Assembly: GCF_000518745.1 (NCBI RefSeq)
Contig: NZ_KI912487.1
Coordinates: 186,001 to 250,000, forward strand
Source of the DNA: Phaseolibacter flectens ATCC 12775
GTDB taxonomy: Bacteria; Pseudomonadota; Gammaproteobacteria; Enterobacterales; Enterobacteriaceae
Length of the DNA: 64,000 bases
Direction of reading: 5' to 3'
Below are positions 49,044 to 59,707 of the stretch, one piece after another. A program made the position numbers and the translations under genes. Each line of letters begins with the position of its first letter. Position 1 is the first letter of the stretch. The notes below the pieces were generated by a model, which was given only the letters and a program-made list of their open reading frames with translations, ran no database searches and had not been told where the DNA came from.

Positions 49044-49429
49044 AATCCAGATGTGACTTCGACACCCGATTATACGAAATTTCAACCTGAACAAATTGCA
49101 AGGTCTATTTCAATACACCTCAATAAAATCCAATAAAACTGTCTATTAATATTAATTCACTGGAATTTTTTGGATTGATTTAAATTATATGATTATAAAT
49201 ATGATGATACTTTAAGAAAAGCTTACACTTTAGTTAATAGCTGGGATATTTACTCTGGTTAATTAAATATTAACTGTTTGATTAATATCTATTTTAATAT
49301 TATTTCTTATTTTTTGTGAAAGTCTCATTGATCGATGAATGAAAAAAAACAATAATTACATTTCATTAATTATTTTAAATTTTACTCTTACTTATCATTT
49401 TAACTTCGACTTTATTAATCGCGTAGGAC

Positions 49430-50686
49430 ATGGTTATGAAATGCAATAGCCTTATCAAAGGACTGTCAGCGGTTCTAATGCTGATATTATCTTGTAGCAG
49501 TAATGCAAGTCAAAGCAATAACCAAATTCAGAATAATGCCTTAGAATTTGGATTAAATAGCACTCATCTACGTTGTTACTATCGTGATTACAGCGGACCG
49601 TTGAAACTCGGCACAAACCGGCTATGGGCGAAGATCAATGATCAGTATTACACCTTGACAGGTCAATGGGATGATCCCTTCTCACTTGTTCTTAATTCCT
49701 TTCATACAACCGCGCAATACAGTGAGGTGGAACAAGCGTGTATAAAAACACTTAAAGCCCATCATATCACTGCCGAATTGGCAGGCATGGCAGCAGCAAA
49801 CAGTGATCTTTCTTGGGATTACCGTATCAACACCTCGCTCCAAACCAATTCAACAGGCTATAATAAAATTGTCGCGTTTGGTGACAGTTTAACTGATTTA
49901 CATAATTCCTATATTGGCACTTTCAATGTTTTCCCTAATGGTTCGAGCTGGTATTGGGGACGTTTTTCAAATGGCCCCCTTTGGGTAGAGCAATTAGGTA
50001 AATTAATGAAATTACCGGTTGATGTGTATGCTCAAGCCAATACTCGGACGGATACGCAAAATATTGCTTTCCTATTTCCTTATCTGCTCGGATTACAGGA
50101 CCAAGTCAATCTCTGGGTGAAAACCAGTGCAAAAGATCAGGATGCAGATAGGTCAAAAATGTTATTTACGGTCATAACCGGTGGTAATGATCTGGCTCAA
50201 ACCAATATTACCCCAAGAGAAATCAGTGCAAGAATCAAAATCGCACTGAATGTATTAGTACTTAATGGGGCTAAAAATATTATTTTATTAACCGTGCCTG
50301 ATATCACTAAATCACCTTATTATACCGATTATAGACCGAACCTTATTGAACAAGACAGAAGACGGGTAACTGAATTGAATGCCGAGCTGACCGATCTTGC
50401 AAAACAGATCACCAATTCAAGTGATACAAAAGTGACTCTATTCGATACAAGTAAACTGTACGACCAGATTATACAAAATCCGTCGAATTACGGTATTACC
50501 CTTGTCGATCAATCTTGCCTTGATATTGTCAATGATAGCCTGATGTTTGCCGTCAGCCATCCTTTACGCTCAATCTGTCCTGATCCCGATAAAGCACTAT
50601 TTTGGGATATTTTTCATCCCACAGCTCGAGTAGGACAAATCTGGGCTGAAGCACTGTATAAACAACTCTTAGCTAAACAACCTTAA
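49430..50686 (+). CDS. Secreted GDSL lipase/esterase (thermolabile hemolysin/PlaA-like)
   Basis: A 418-residue exported protein. The signal peptide ends near LSCSSNASQ; the Cys could be a weak lipobox. Block I is VAFGDSLTD (Ser153), followed by NSYIGTFNVFPNGSSWYWGR and FSNGPLWVEQLGK. Block III is the GGND motif, and block V is DIFHPTARVG (D393, H396). The layout matches Vibrio thermolabile hemolysin and related phospholipase/acyltransferases, the family that also includes Salmonella SseJ. It probably acts on phospholipids outside the cell. ATG 49430 and 49436 are both possible starts. Confidence 0.85.
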   Translation: MVMKCNSLIKGLSAVLMLILSCSSNASQSNNQIQNNALEFGLNSTHLRCYYRDYSGPLKLGTNRLWAKINDQYYTLTGQWDDPFSLVLNSFHTTAQYSEVEQACIKTLKAHHITAELAGMAAANSDLSWDYRINTSLQTNSTGYNKIVAFGDSLTDLHNSYIGTFNVFPNGSSWYWGRFSNGPLWVEQLGKLMKLPVDVYAQANTRTDTQNIAFLFPYLLGLQDQVNLWVKTSAKDQDADRSKMLFTVITGGNDLAQTNITPREISARIKIALNVLVLNGAKNIILLTVPDITKSPYYTDYRPNLIEQDRRRVTELNAELTDLAKQITNSSDTKVTLFDTSKLYDQIIQNPSNYGITLVDQSCLDIVNDSLMFAVSHPLRSICPDPDKALFWDIFHPTARVGQIWAEALYKQLLAKQP

Positions 50687-50955
50687 TTCATTGCTACCCT
50701 CTGGGTGATTGTCAAAAGGGTTAATGCGAGATTAACCCTTGTTCAGGATTAACCCGACCCCTTCCTCCCTGAGACTGTGGTATTAATCACGTAATTCAAA
50801 GATAACAGCCCTACTCTATTCATGCTGGTCAGGGCTTAAAGTAAGATAAACCCCACCGATTTAAACCGAGACTTTTTCATAATAAATTTTAGCGATATAC
50901 TAAAAATAATGTTAAAGTTCATAATATTATAGATGATTTTCGCTTGGAGGCTGTG

Positions 50956-51702
50956 ATGATAATACTGGTTACCGGAGCCAGTGCCGGTTTTGGACGCGCC
51001 ATCAGTCAACGTTTTATCCGTGAAGGTCACAAAGTGATAGGCACGGCTCGCAGAACAGAGCGATTACAAACAATGCAACAACAATTGGGTGAGTCTTTTT
51101 ATCCTCTGACGTTAGATGTGCGTGATAATCAGGCAATAATTGAAAGGATTAACACCCTGCCTGAAGCGTGGCAAGATATTGACGTATTGATTAATAATGC
51201 GGGTCTTGCGCTTGGTCTGACATCCGCAGCCGAAGCTCAAATTGAAGATTGGCACACCATGATCGATACCAATTGCCGTGGATTGGTCTCGATGACGCAC
51301 GCCCTTTTACCCCGTATGCTACAACGTAATTGTGGGCATATCATTAACCTCGGCTCTACGGCAGGAAATTGGCCCTACCAAGGTGGTAATGTGTATGGGG
51401 CGACGAAAGCTTTCGTGAAACAATTCAGTCGTAACCTGCGGACTGATTTATATGGCAGCGCACTGCGTGTCACTAACCTCGAGCCAGGCCAGGTAGAAGG
51501 TACCGAATTTTCTGCCATTCGATTTAATGGTGATCATCAAAAAGCCAATTCAGTCTATGAAGGTGCGCAATCTTTAACACCCAATGATATCGCTGAAACG
51601 GTTTTCTGGGTCGCGACATTACCCAGTCATGTGAATATTAATAGTATGGAAATTATGCCTGTTAGCCAGACTTGGGCCGGACTTAAAGTCAATAAGGGTT
51701 GA
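50956..51702 (+). CDS. ydfG: NADP-dependent 3-hydroxy acid dehydrogenase YdfG (SDR)
   Basis: YdfG oxidises serine, allo-threonine and 3-hydroxypropionate-type acids; in E. coli it also detoxifies malonic semialdehyde. From ATG 50956, after a GGAGG site, the protein has 248 residues, as in E. coli. The cofactor loop is TGASAGFG, with NNAG and the catalytic Ser-Tyr-Lys in GSTAGNW and YGATKAF. Confidence 0.93.
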   Translation: MIILVTGASAGFGRAISQRFIREGHKVIGTARRTERLQTMQQQLGESFYPLTLDVRDNQAIIERINTLPEAWQDIDVLINNAGLALGLTSAAEAQIEDWHTMIDTNCRGLVSMTHALLPRMLQRNCGHIINLGSTAGNWPYQGGNVYGATKAFVKQFSRNLRTDLYGSALRVTNLEPGQVEGTEFSAIRFNGDHQKANSVYEGAQSLTPNDIAETVFWVATLPSHVNINSMEIMPVSQTWAGLKVNKG

Positions 51703-51777
51703 TCAAAAACGGGCTATATTTCGTGTATTATTCTATGCTATCACGTTACTGAATTATTTTATCAGGAGTTAAACAAG

Positions 51778-52173
51778 ATGAAATTTAATGCTATCCCTGC
51801 CTTTTCCTTAGCCAGTTTAGTCGTCATATTCCTGATGCAGAATACCCCCGCGTGGGCAAACAATGAGACGGAAAGTCATACAGTGACTAAGCACACTATC
51901 ATTGAGCGTGGTAATAACGCTGAAGTCCAAGAGAACGCCCGCGAGAATAAAGAGTTATGGAACGATACCCGTAAACTGCGCCGTGAATCGATTGAAGACG
52001 ACAGAGAGGCGATGGAGCATGCCCGTCAATTACGCCGTCAACATTACAAGGATGACAAGACACGGCTCTTGCAAAAGAAAGCGTGTGATATAAGTAGTAA
52101 TATCTTTGCGTATTGGGAACCAGAAACCTTACGCTGTTTAGATCGTCAAACTGGAAAGACCATCATACCCTAA
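51778..52173 (+). CDS. ynfB: Periplasmic UPF0482 protein YnfB
   Basis: A 131-residue exported protein with a signal peptide ending AWA. The C-terminal block AYWEPETLRCLDRQTGKTII and the ELWNDTRKLRRE helix match YnfB of E. coli (113 residues). Here the charged middle (REAMEHARQLRRQHYKDDKT) is longer. Function unknown. ynfD follows 33 bases downstream. Confidence 0.85.
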   Translation: MKFNAIPAFSLASLVVIFLMQNTPAWANNETESHTVTKHTIIERGNNAEVQENARENKELWNDTRKLRRESIEDDREAMEHARQLRRQHYKDDKTRLLQKKACDISSNIFAYWEPETLRCLDRQTGKTIIP

Positions 52174-52206
52174 ATCGTTATTAACACTTTTAGCAAGGAA
52201 GGATTC

Positions 52207-52464
52207 ATGCAAAAATATTTACTTACATTGTTGATCGCCACGGCCGCATTTAATGCAAATGCCTCGTGCGAATCAGTGCAAAGCCAAATTAATCAAAAAA
52301 TTATCAATAATGGTGTTCCTGAAAACAGCTTTACCTTGAAAATAGAACCCGCAAAGCAGGCGGCAAGCCAAGAGGATAAAATTATTGGTAATTGCAATAA
52401 CGGGGAAAATATTATCGTTTATCAAAAAAATGATAACCAAGCAGCACACCCTGCATCCCAATAA
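52207..52464 (+). CDS. ynfD: DUF1161 periplasmic protein (YnfD-like)
   Basis: 85 residues with a signal peptide (MQKYLLTLLIATAAFNANA) then CESVQSQINQKIINNGVPEN, the DUF1161 opening, and a second Cys (IGNCNNGENIIVYQK). YnfD lies in the same ynf neighbourhood in E. coli. The AAGGAAGGA ribosome site is strong. Role unknown. Confidence 0.82.
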   Translation: MQKYLLTLLIATAAFNANASCESVQSQINQKIINNGVPENSFTLKIEPAKQAASQEDKIIGNCNNGENIIVYQKNDNQAAHPASQ

Positions 52465-52650
52465 ATTGCTTCTGCCTTGCCCGACGCCGGGCGAGGTGAG
52501 TCAAACAGGCAGCCTACCGCTTGCAACGCTGAGGTTCTCTCCCTTCAAGCAAAGAGTAAAATGGGTCTTTTTGTAAAAAAAATAGGCCTCTTTTGCTATT
52601 TAAATTTATAATGTGACATAAATCACACTCTATAAAAATAGCGATGTTCT

Positions 52651-53859
52651 ATGACAGACAATCTTAACAACCAAGTCCAGCCAGAACCCGTTTCCAGACG
52701 TGTTGCCTGGCTTCGAGTCATCTTGATGGCAATTGCCGCTTTTATCTTTAATACCACCGAGTTTGTGCCTGTCGGATTACTCACCGATATTGGTAGCAGT
52801 TTTAATATGGATTCTGAGCAAGTCGGGATCATGCTGACGATTTACGCATGGTGCGTCGCCCTCCTCTCTTTACCTTTAATGTTACTGACCCGTAATATTG
52901 AGCGTCGTTTATTGTTAACCCTATTACTCGTTATTTTTACCGCAAGTCATATTTTATCGGCCGTGGCTTGGAGTTTCGATGCCTTACTCTGGTCACGTTT
53001 TGGCATTGCAATTACCCATGCCGTATTCTGGTCAATCAATGCCTCTTTGGCTATTCGCATTGCACCGCCAGGTAAAAAAACCCAAGCCCTCAGTATGATT
53101 GCCACAGGGACCGCGTTGGCCATGGTATTAGGCGTTCCATTAGGACGTATGATTGGTCAATTGCTCGGCTGGCGCGCGACCTTTGGTGTGATTGGACTTT
53201 CTTCGTTGGCTCTTATGCTCGCGCTATTCTATAGCCTGCCCAAACTGTACAGCGAACACACCGGCTCGTTGAAAAGTGTACCCATGCTATTTAGACGTCC
53301 AGCCTTGGTCAGTATGTACCTCTTGGTGGTCATTGTGGTTACTGGGCACTATACGGCTTATAGTTATATTGAACCCTTTATCAAACAAATCGCTTTGCAA
53401 GATGGCAGTTTTACTACCCTGCTACTGTTAGTGTTTGGATTGGCTGGATTGATTGGCAGTACACTGTTTAGCTGGCTTGGTCATCGCTTTCCTTCCTCCT
53501 TGTTATTAATCGCGATCTTTCTGATCTCACTCTGTATGGCACTGTTGTCTGTGTGCGCACCTCATCAACTGGAAGTCAGTCTGTTATGCATTGTTTGGGG
53601 AATGGGGATCATGATCATCAATCTGTCCATGCAGGTGAGAGTGCTCTCTTTAGCGCCTGATGCGACGGATGTCTCTATGTCCTTAATGTCGGGGATTTAT
53701 AATATCGGTATTGGTGCGGGGGCATTAGCGGGCGGACAAATCAGTCATTTTGCTGGGTTATCGGTTGTCGGATACGCAGGTGCGGCAATTGCTTTGATAA
53801 GCCTATTTTGGTGTGCTTACAGTTTCTATAAATACCCTGCGTTACGTTCAAATATGTAA
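52651..53859 (+). CDS. sotB: Sugar efflux MFS transporter SotB
   Basis: 402 residues with 12 hydrophobic segments of the MFS DHA1 type. The N-terminal block [20 protein letters not shown] and the motifs [31 protein letters not shown] and [18 protein letters not shown] match E. coli SotB (YdeA), an arabinose/IPTG exporter. Confidence 0.92.
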   Translation: MTDNLNNQVQPEPVSRRVAWLRVILMAIAAFIFNTTEFVPVGLLTDIGSSFNMDSEQVGIMLTIYAWCVALLSLPLMLLTRNIERRLLLTLLLVIFTASHILSAVAWSFDALLWSRFGIAITHAVFWSINASLAIRIAPPGKKTQALSMIATGTALAMVLGVPLGRMIGQLLGWRATFGVIGLSSLALMLALFYSLPKLYSEHTGSLKSVPMLFRRPALVSMYLLVVIVVTGHYTAYSYIEPFIKQIALQDGSFTTLLLLVFGLAGLIGSTLFSWLGHRFPSSLLLIAIFLISLCMALLSVCAPHQLEVSLLCIVWGMGIMIINLSMQVRVLSLAPDATDVSMSLMSGIYNIGIGAGALAGGQISHFAGLSVVGYAGAAIALISLFWCAYSFYKYPALRSNM

Positions 53860-54043
53860 GATCTCAAGCCAGCCTGCCATCAATCTTACACATAACGATG
53901 GCAAGTTGGCTGAGAGTACTGAGCCTACCATGCTAATCACGTCCACGTATTATTCTTGTTTAGTCGGGTTTCCAGCGTAGAACCCTTAGCGGTTACAACT
54001 CAGATGGATAAGATTGCCATAATGATTTAGGTGATTAAGATAC

Positions 54044-54331
54044 ATGGAAAAATCCATTGTTTACCAATTACAGTCTGAAGCTGTTAATGAGAGGCCCGGT
54101 ATTATTGGACGACTAATGAAAGCTAAATTAGTCGCTTCTAAGCTAGGACTAGACGATATAACTGAAATAATAAATTTTGAATTAAACGGATACCCAGCCA
54201 GAGATTCTGTCCCTGACTATCGGAAGTTTCAGTGCCTGCCTGAAGCGTTCAATCCTTATGCTAGATGGATCCCTATAGACTTCGGGAAGCGTCACTGGTC
54301 ACGGCCAATGACTGCATCACCGATGCCATAG
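54044..54331 (+). pseudogene. Truncated AbiTii-domain gene
   Basis: The first ~75 residues (MEKSIVYQLQSEAVNERPGI, LVASKLGLDDITEIINFELN GY, VPDYRKFQ, FNPYARWIPIDF) match the N-terminal AbiTii domain of abortive-infection type proteins. The frame then runs into unrelated sequence and stops at 95 residues, whereas family members are much longer. After the break another frame reads LREASLVTANDCITDAIEAL up to 54399. A deletion or insertion junction near 54285 is likely. Probably a non-functional defence relic. Confidence 0.6.
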
Positions 54332-54890
54332 AAGCACTGCCGATTTTCCCACACTATTTGTTTGATCCAGAAACGCTTATCAACACATTACCACAATAAC
54401 GCGTTATCGTGATCTAGAAAACATTGAGGATCCGAGACCACTTATTCATAAACACGAATAACAGGAATGGGATCAATCATTCACTATCAAAATAACAGGG
54501 GACACACTGTTATTGCGACATTGAGTGTTTCCCTTCTCCCCCATAATGACAGCTGCTGAAACACGCAACGCAGCGCTCATCCTCAAATTATGGGCTGAAA
54601 AATAAGTCGAAGCCGGTGTGAGGATAAAACCCCAATGAAGAGAAGGTATTTAAAAAGGTAAAATAATAACGGGTTTATCTGTATGAATGTTTAAACAGAC
54701 AATTAAAATCTCAACTTTTGTCGTAATTCGAATAGATAAGTTTACATAATTTATTCGAAGTGGAGAGTTTCAAAAAGACAAGGAAATATAATCATCGCAT
54801 TAATTAACAAATACAAAAATAATATGCTAAAAAACGACCGATTTAAGTTTTAAAGCCAACATTGTTTCACTTAATAGGTGATCATTTTTA
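54332..54890. other. AT-rich accessory DNA without a supported gene
   Basis: After the AbiTii junction only a 39-codon open stretch (LREASLVTAND..., ending TAA at 54399) looks protein-like; its family is not recognised. From 54400 to 54890 I see no gene. Confidence 0.4.
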
Positions 54891-55067
54891 TTACTGCTTA
54901 CTGGCGTCAGACTCAGGTGATGAACGCTCATCATTTTTATCGGTATCTACTTCATCAGTTGCATGTTGTTTTTTCTCTTTGATTAAGCTTATTTTCTTTC
55001 CTGTTTCAATGACTTGCTTGAAGTTTGCATCCCATGCCTTACCATTTTGTTTAATATTAATCTTCAT
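54891..55067 (-). CDS. Small hydrophilic orphan protein, 58 aa
   Basis: MKINIKQNGKAWDANFKQVI starts at ATG 55067 with a near-perfect GGAGGAAATA ribosome site. The N-terminal half looks folded; the C-terminal half is an acidic, disordered tail (DEVDTDKNDERSSPESDASK). Not recognised. The strong initiation region argues for expression even though the flanks are degenerate. Confidence 0.5.
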   Translation of the reverse strand: MKINIKQNGKAWDANFKQVIETGKKISLIKEKKQHATDEVDTDKNDERSSPESDASKQ

Positions 55068-56064
55068 TATTTCCTCCAAATTGACTCTCAGAGAATGGCT
55101 TAATTTAATTAAATAAGTTGGGACATAATATTATTAAAATAAAACGCCAAATAAAAATTTTAAAATCTGCCGTTATCATCAAATTTATATTGGCAGCGTA
55201 CCTGTAATACCAGAACAAGTCCAGTATAAAATGGTCAATTATTCATATAACATCATAATCGCATGACAGCATTGAAGAAGGTAATTTTTAGATAATTCAT
55301 TTTCATACGACATCCATAAAGCGATCAAATACAGAATAATATACTTATTTTCCCTCTAATTCTTAATAGAAAAGTTTTTTTGATCGCTGATTGTCATAAA
55401 GAAAACATTACTTCGCCTTAAATTTAATAAACCAAATGAATGACCGGTGATACCCTAACAGTTGCCTCTATGGAGACAATGGTGCAGTTCTTTCTCCGTA
55501 ACACCAAGATTATCGCTGGGTCGGGTTGATGCAAACCGACTGATACCCAAGCTTGAATTAGCCCGTAACAGTGTGCGCTTTCATTCAATGCCATCAGCAC
55601 TATCTTGAGAATTCCTTTTGCGTGGACAGTGATGGAGCGACCTGCACATTGCTCCAACTGACGGTGCTAAGTGCATTGCCGTAGTTAAAACGCAGGAACA
55701 GCCATTTTCAGGATAAAAATGGTAGCGCAGTACGGACGGGGGAAGCATTTTCTTCCTGCACGTTTGCACTTTTGTTTGTCGGTTAATGGTGATCCTACCC
55801 TCATGGCAGGTGATGACTTGACAGGTTACTGCATTGAACGGTTCAAAATACCACGTTTGGACGCAAGACCTGAATACATTGTCATACCAGCTTTAGGATA
55901 CTGACGCTGGAATACCATGCACGGTGCCGACTGGAGGGACTTTAAGATACCTGTTTCGTCCTGATTTCTGGCTGGAAAACAACGTTCGCAGGGAGGTTCC
56001 GCATCGCAAACAGCGCCTATGCATGCCCAACTGAGGCCATAACGTCTACGGTTATCGCGTTGTC
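55068..56064. other. Degenerate region with short protein-like fragments
   Basis: From 55068 to 55400 the sequence is AT-rich and featureless. From 55420 to 56060 it becomes richer in GC and has short open fragments on both strands, none longer than about 60 codons and none recognised. It looks like worn remains of one or more genes. Confidence 0.4.
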
Positions 56065-57225
56065 TTAGGCTGGCAAAGTCAGCTTAAAAAATGGATGATT
56101 TGAACGGTGCAACTGTTGTTTTTTGTCTATAAAAATTGCTGGAATATCCTGTTGTGCCTTGACATAGCTCATCCCCGCCTCTAATCCCATGCTATAAAGT
56201 ACACTTGAATACATTTCAGCCTGTAACGAACAAGGGGCACTGACACTGAGTAGATCGTTATCATATGGGATAACCGGTTTGCGGATCAAAAAGATGATGA
56301 TAAAGCTTACCATAACAAATGAAATAACGTTCATAGATGCCCGTTGTCACCACCGAGAGGCCTTGTAAACCTTCAATGGTTGCAATCAATTCAGTCTGAT
56401 GACCAAATGGTTTCTTTAAACCGACCGTCCACCCTTGAGGCTGGTAATAGGGTATGCCTAAGGTATGAATGTTGCCGCCTAAGTTAATTAAACCCTCGCC
56501 CATCCCCAGCTGCCTCAGGTGTTCTATCACTTGATCGACAATAAAACCTTTGGCAATCGCCCCTGCATCAGTTTCCATGCCTTTTTGTTGTAAAAATAAG
56601 CTGTGTTCCTCATAATTAACAATGATCTGCTCAGGACGAGTGAGAGACAAGCAGGCGGCGATCTGCCAAGCTTCGGGTACGTTCTGTCCAGAAAAACCCA
56701 CTTTCCAACATTTAACCATCGGCCCGATGGCAAGGTTAAACACATTATCGGCTTGCAGACTAAGACGGTGCGCTAGGGCTAACACATTGAACACGGTAGT
56801 GAAGTCAATTTACGAGGCAGGATTGCCCCTTCTCGTGGCGCGGCAATGGCATCTGGCGCCACCGGTATTTTTCCACCGATAAGTGAAGGTTCAACCATAC
56901 GACCACCATGATAAATTTGCAAGATGGCTTTCGACCCCTGGGTTTTAATGGCCTTTGCAATACGCGACAACCCTGCAATTTTATCATCACTGTCGATAGC
57001 TATCGCCCCCGGAAAAGCAGGACCAAGCGCGTCAACAAAACAGCATTCAACGATAACACAACCTAGTGTGCCAGCCCTGACTCGATAGTATTCAACCAAA
57101 TCGCTGGTGACTCCCCCATCAAAATAACCGCAGCATGTGGTCATTGGTGCCATCACCAAACGATTTTTTAATACTGCACCTTGGGGTAAAGTTAAAGGAT
57201 TGAGTAAAGGGGTAAGCGTATTCAT
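56065..57225 (-). pseudogene. Deletion fusion of an OYE-type flavin oxidoreductase and an ApbE flavin transferase
   Basis: On the minus strand the first ~135 codons (57225 to about 56800) are the N-terminus of an old-yellow-enzyme-type NADH:flavin oxidoreductase: PLTLPQGAVLKNRLVMAPMT, then QIYHGGRM. The sequence then switches near 56790, with a frame change, into the middle of an ApbE FAD:protein FMN transferase: GMETDAGAIAKGFIVDQVIE, GLINLGGNIHTLG, VVTTGIYERYFICYGKLYHH, LFDPQTGYPI. A one-base frameshift at about 56264 then separates the ApbE C-terminus (NDLLSVSAPCSLQAEMYSSV). Both genes are dead. OYE plus ApbE neighbours are known from flavin-transferase-dependent fumarate/enoate reductases. 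Confidence 0.75.
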
Positions 57226-57728
57226 AATATCGAACTCCAGCGGGTCAACAGGCGTTTTTTCTTCAGGCTGACGGATGTTCTGATATAAAACAAATAATCC
57301 ATTTTAATTTTAAGTGCAATGATAATGAATAGATTTAACTTTGACTTTATAGAAAAATTTGGATGATTTAACATGACAGAAATATTTTAACTATTCAGCA
57401 ACATTGTCGGCCAATATAATTAACTGAGTCAGATTATTTTCAACTAGATCGTATAATACTTGATTAAAATACGCTGGTATCATTATAAAATCAATATATA
57501 TCAATACATTATATTAAATATCTTTATTGCAAATCTTTCTTGATATTTTTATTTTAAATAACAAATAAATATTACTTTAACTCTTTAACTCTAGGCGTTA
57601 TATTTTATTAAATCAATTCAACAAGACCTGTTTTCTCTTGTTACCTTTATAGGAAAAATTCGGTAATTAAATAATATTTACTGGATAATTATAGCACTGA
57701 TCGCCCACCTAACTGACAGAGTAAGCAT
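57226..57728. promoter_or_regulatory. Long AT-rich divergent region before the DASS transporter
   Basis: 503 bases of strongly AT-rich DNA between the OYE/ApbE pseudogene and the transporter. It presumably held the divergent promoters of a former fumarate-metabolism locus. No gene, and no operator that I can name with confidence. Confidence 0.4.
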
Positions 57729-59243
57729 ATGAAAGCAGACACCTCTAAAGTTAATACTAGTAATTCTAAAAACGTCTCAGAAAAAAGTAAAAAGCTGAAT
57801 ATCCTTATTTCCCTTTCACCTTTTATTGTTGCTATCATCTTATTATTTACTCCGGTCCCCAATGGATTAATGCCTTATGCGTGGCATTTCTTTGCCCTAT
57901 TTATGGGTGTCATTGTCGGACTGATTTTAGAACCATTACCTGGTGCTGTAATTGGACTAACAGGTGTGGTGATTGTCTCTATTTTCAGTCAATGGCTACT
58001 CTTTAGTCCGAAGGAGTTGGCTCTACCTCATTTCAATACCGGTATCGAATCATTTCGGTGGGCGGTCAGTGGATTCAATAATTCAACCGTATGGCTTATC
58101 TTCGGTGCTTTTATGTTCGCTGCGGGATACGATAAAACTCAACTCGGTCGACGTATAGCTTTGTTGCTGGTTAAATATTTAGGTAGACGAAGTCTAACAT
58201 TAGGCTATGCAATCACCTTTGCTGATCTGTTTTTAGCGCCTTTCACGCCTTCCTGCACCGCCCGCAGTGGCGGCACCATTTATCCTATTATTGCTAATCT
58301 TCCTGCGCTGTATGATTCGGCTCCCCATCATCCAAGTGCAAGACGCATTGGATCGTATTTAATGTGGATTGCCATCAGTGCCACCTGTGTGACCAGTTCC
58401 CTCTTTTTATCTGCCCTTGCCCCAAACCTTTTAGCCTTAGCACTGATAAAAAGTCTCATTGGACTGGATATTTCTTGGACAACATGGTTTGTCGCTTTTT
58501 TGCCTGTTGGTATTATCTTGATCCTCGCCGTCCCGCTACTCACTTACTGGCTTTATCCGCCCGAGGTCAAAGTCAACCATGACGTTCCACTGTGGGCAAC
58601 TGCCGAATTAAAAAAGTTAGGCAAATTGTCATCCCATGAAGTGCTACTATTAATTTTTGTGTTCTGTGCACTATTAATGTGGATATTCGCGACCAGCATA
58701 ATTGAACCCGCGATGGCAGCATTACTCGTGATTATCATGATGCTATGGTGCCGCGTGCTTGATTGGAAAGATATTATCAGCAATAACGCCGCGTGGAATA
58801 CCTTTGTCTGGTTTGCTACCCTCGTCGCACTGGCTGACGGATTATCTCGCGTGGGCTTTATTACTTGGTTGGGCCTACAAGGCAGTCATTGGCTTGCGGG
58901 TATGGATCCGAGTCTTGCCACCCTCGTATTAATTCTGGCGTTTTATCTGCTGCATTACTTATTTGCTAGTACGACAGCACACACCACCGCCCTTTTGCCT
59001 GCCATGCTTTCTATCGCCGCATCAATACCCGCGGTAAATATCAAAGTATTTTGCTTGATCCTTTGTACCTCCCTCGGATTAATGGGCATTCTCACTCCTT
59101 ATGGTACAGGCCCAAGCCCTATCTATTTTGGCAGTGGCTATCTGCCCGCCAAAGATTACTGGCGACTCGGTACGATTTTTGGTGCGATTTTTTTACTGGT
59201 ATTATTGATTATCGGCTATCCTTGGATTTCATTCTGGTTTTAA
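57729..59243 (+). CDS. DASS-family dicarboxylate/tricarboxylate transporter (CitT/TtdT-like)
   Basis: A 504-residue inner-membrane transporter with 11-13 hydrophobic segments. Family signatures: FAPFTPSCTARSGGTIYPII (the SNT-like first motif region) and the C-terminal ASTTAHTTALLPAMLSIAA and GILTPYGTGPSPIYFGSGY. These are characteristic of CitT-type antiporters such as citrate:succinate or tartrate:succinate. The broken OYE/ApbE locus is divergent to it, so its former partner may have been a fumarate-type reductase. Confidence 0.88.
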   Translation: MKADTSKVNTSNSKNVSEKSKKLNILISLSPFIVAIILLFTPVPNGLMPYAWHFFALFMGVIVGLILEPLPGAVIGLTGVVIVSIFSQWLLFSPKELALPHFNTGIESFRWAVSGFNNSTVWLIFGAFMFAAGYDKTQLGRRIALLLVKYLGRRSLTLGYAITFADLFLAPFTPSCTARSGGTIYPIIANLPALYDSAPHHPSARRIGSYLMWIAISATCVTSSLFLSALAPNLLALALIKSLIGLDISWTTWFVAFLPVGIILILAVPLLTYWLYPPEVKVNHDVPLWATAELKKLGKLSSHEVLLLIFVFCALLMWIFATSIIEPAMAALLVIIMMLWCRVLDWKDIISNNAAWNTFVWFATLVALADGLSRVGFITWLGLQGSHWLAGMDPSLATLVLILAFYLLHYLFASTTAHTTALLPAMLSIAASIPAVNIKVFCLILCTSLGLMGILTPYGTGPSPIYFGSGYLPAKDYWRLGTIFGAIFLLVLLIIGYPWISFWF

Positions 59244-59707
59244 ATCTGCCCCTGTATTACCTGTGTCATACCTCAAGTATGGCACAGCAATAGGATGGCA
59301 GAGTCTATGCTCAACATAGGTAACTTAGCGTATTATCGCTGCCAGGCATTGTAACGTTGTGTCATCACTCAATTCGCTTTCATATTACTGACGCTTTCAG
59401 ACATCTGAAAAATCGCAACGCAGGGTCAGAAACGGTCATAAATTCACATTAGGGTAGTCCTTGGTGAAGGTCGCACGCAGCCCTCTCCCGCGCTGACTTC
59501 ACCGCGGTTGATCCTTCAAAATGCCTGTATTGACTGTTTGGTATTTGTTGTTTTTTCTTTTTATAATACAATGTATGTTGTAACTAAAATCTTTATTAAC
59601 ACCTCATGCTTCATCACGGTATCCAACTCAAATAAAATCTAAATGAGGAAAATCAACCCGCGGCAATCCGTCACCGTACTCACGCAGACCAAGCAACAGC
59701 GTCACGT
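59244..59707. other. Intergenic region between convergent genes
   Basis: 464 bases between the DASS transporter and the convergent SDR gene. No supported gene and no clear terminator hairpin. Confidence 0.4.
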
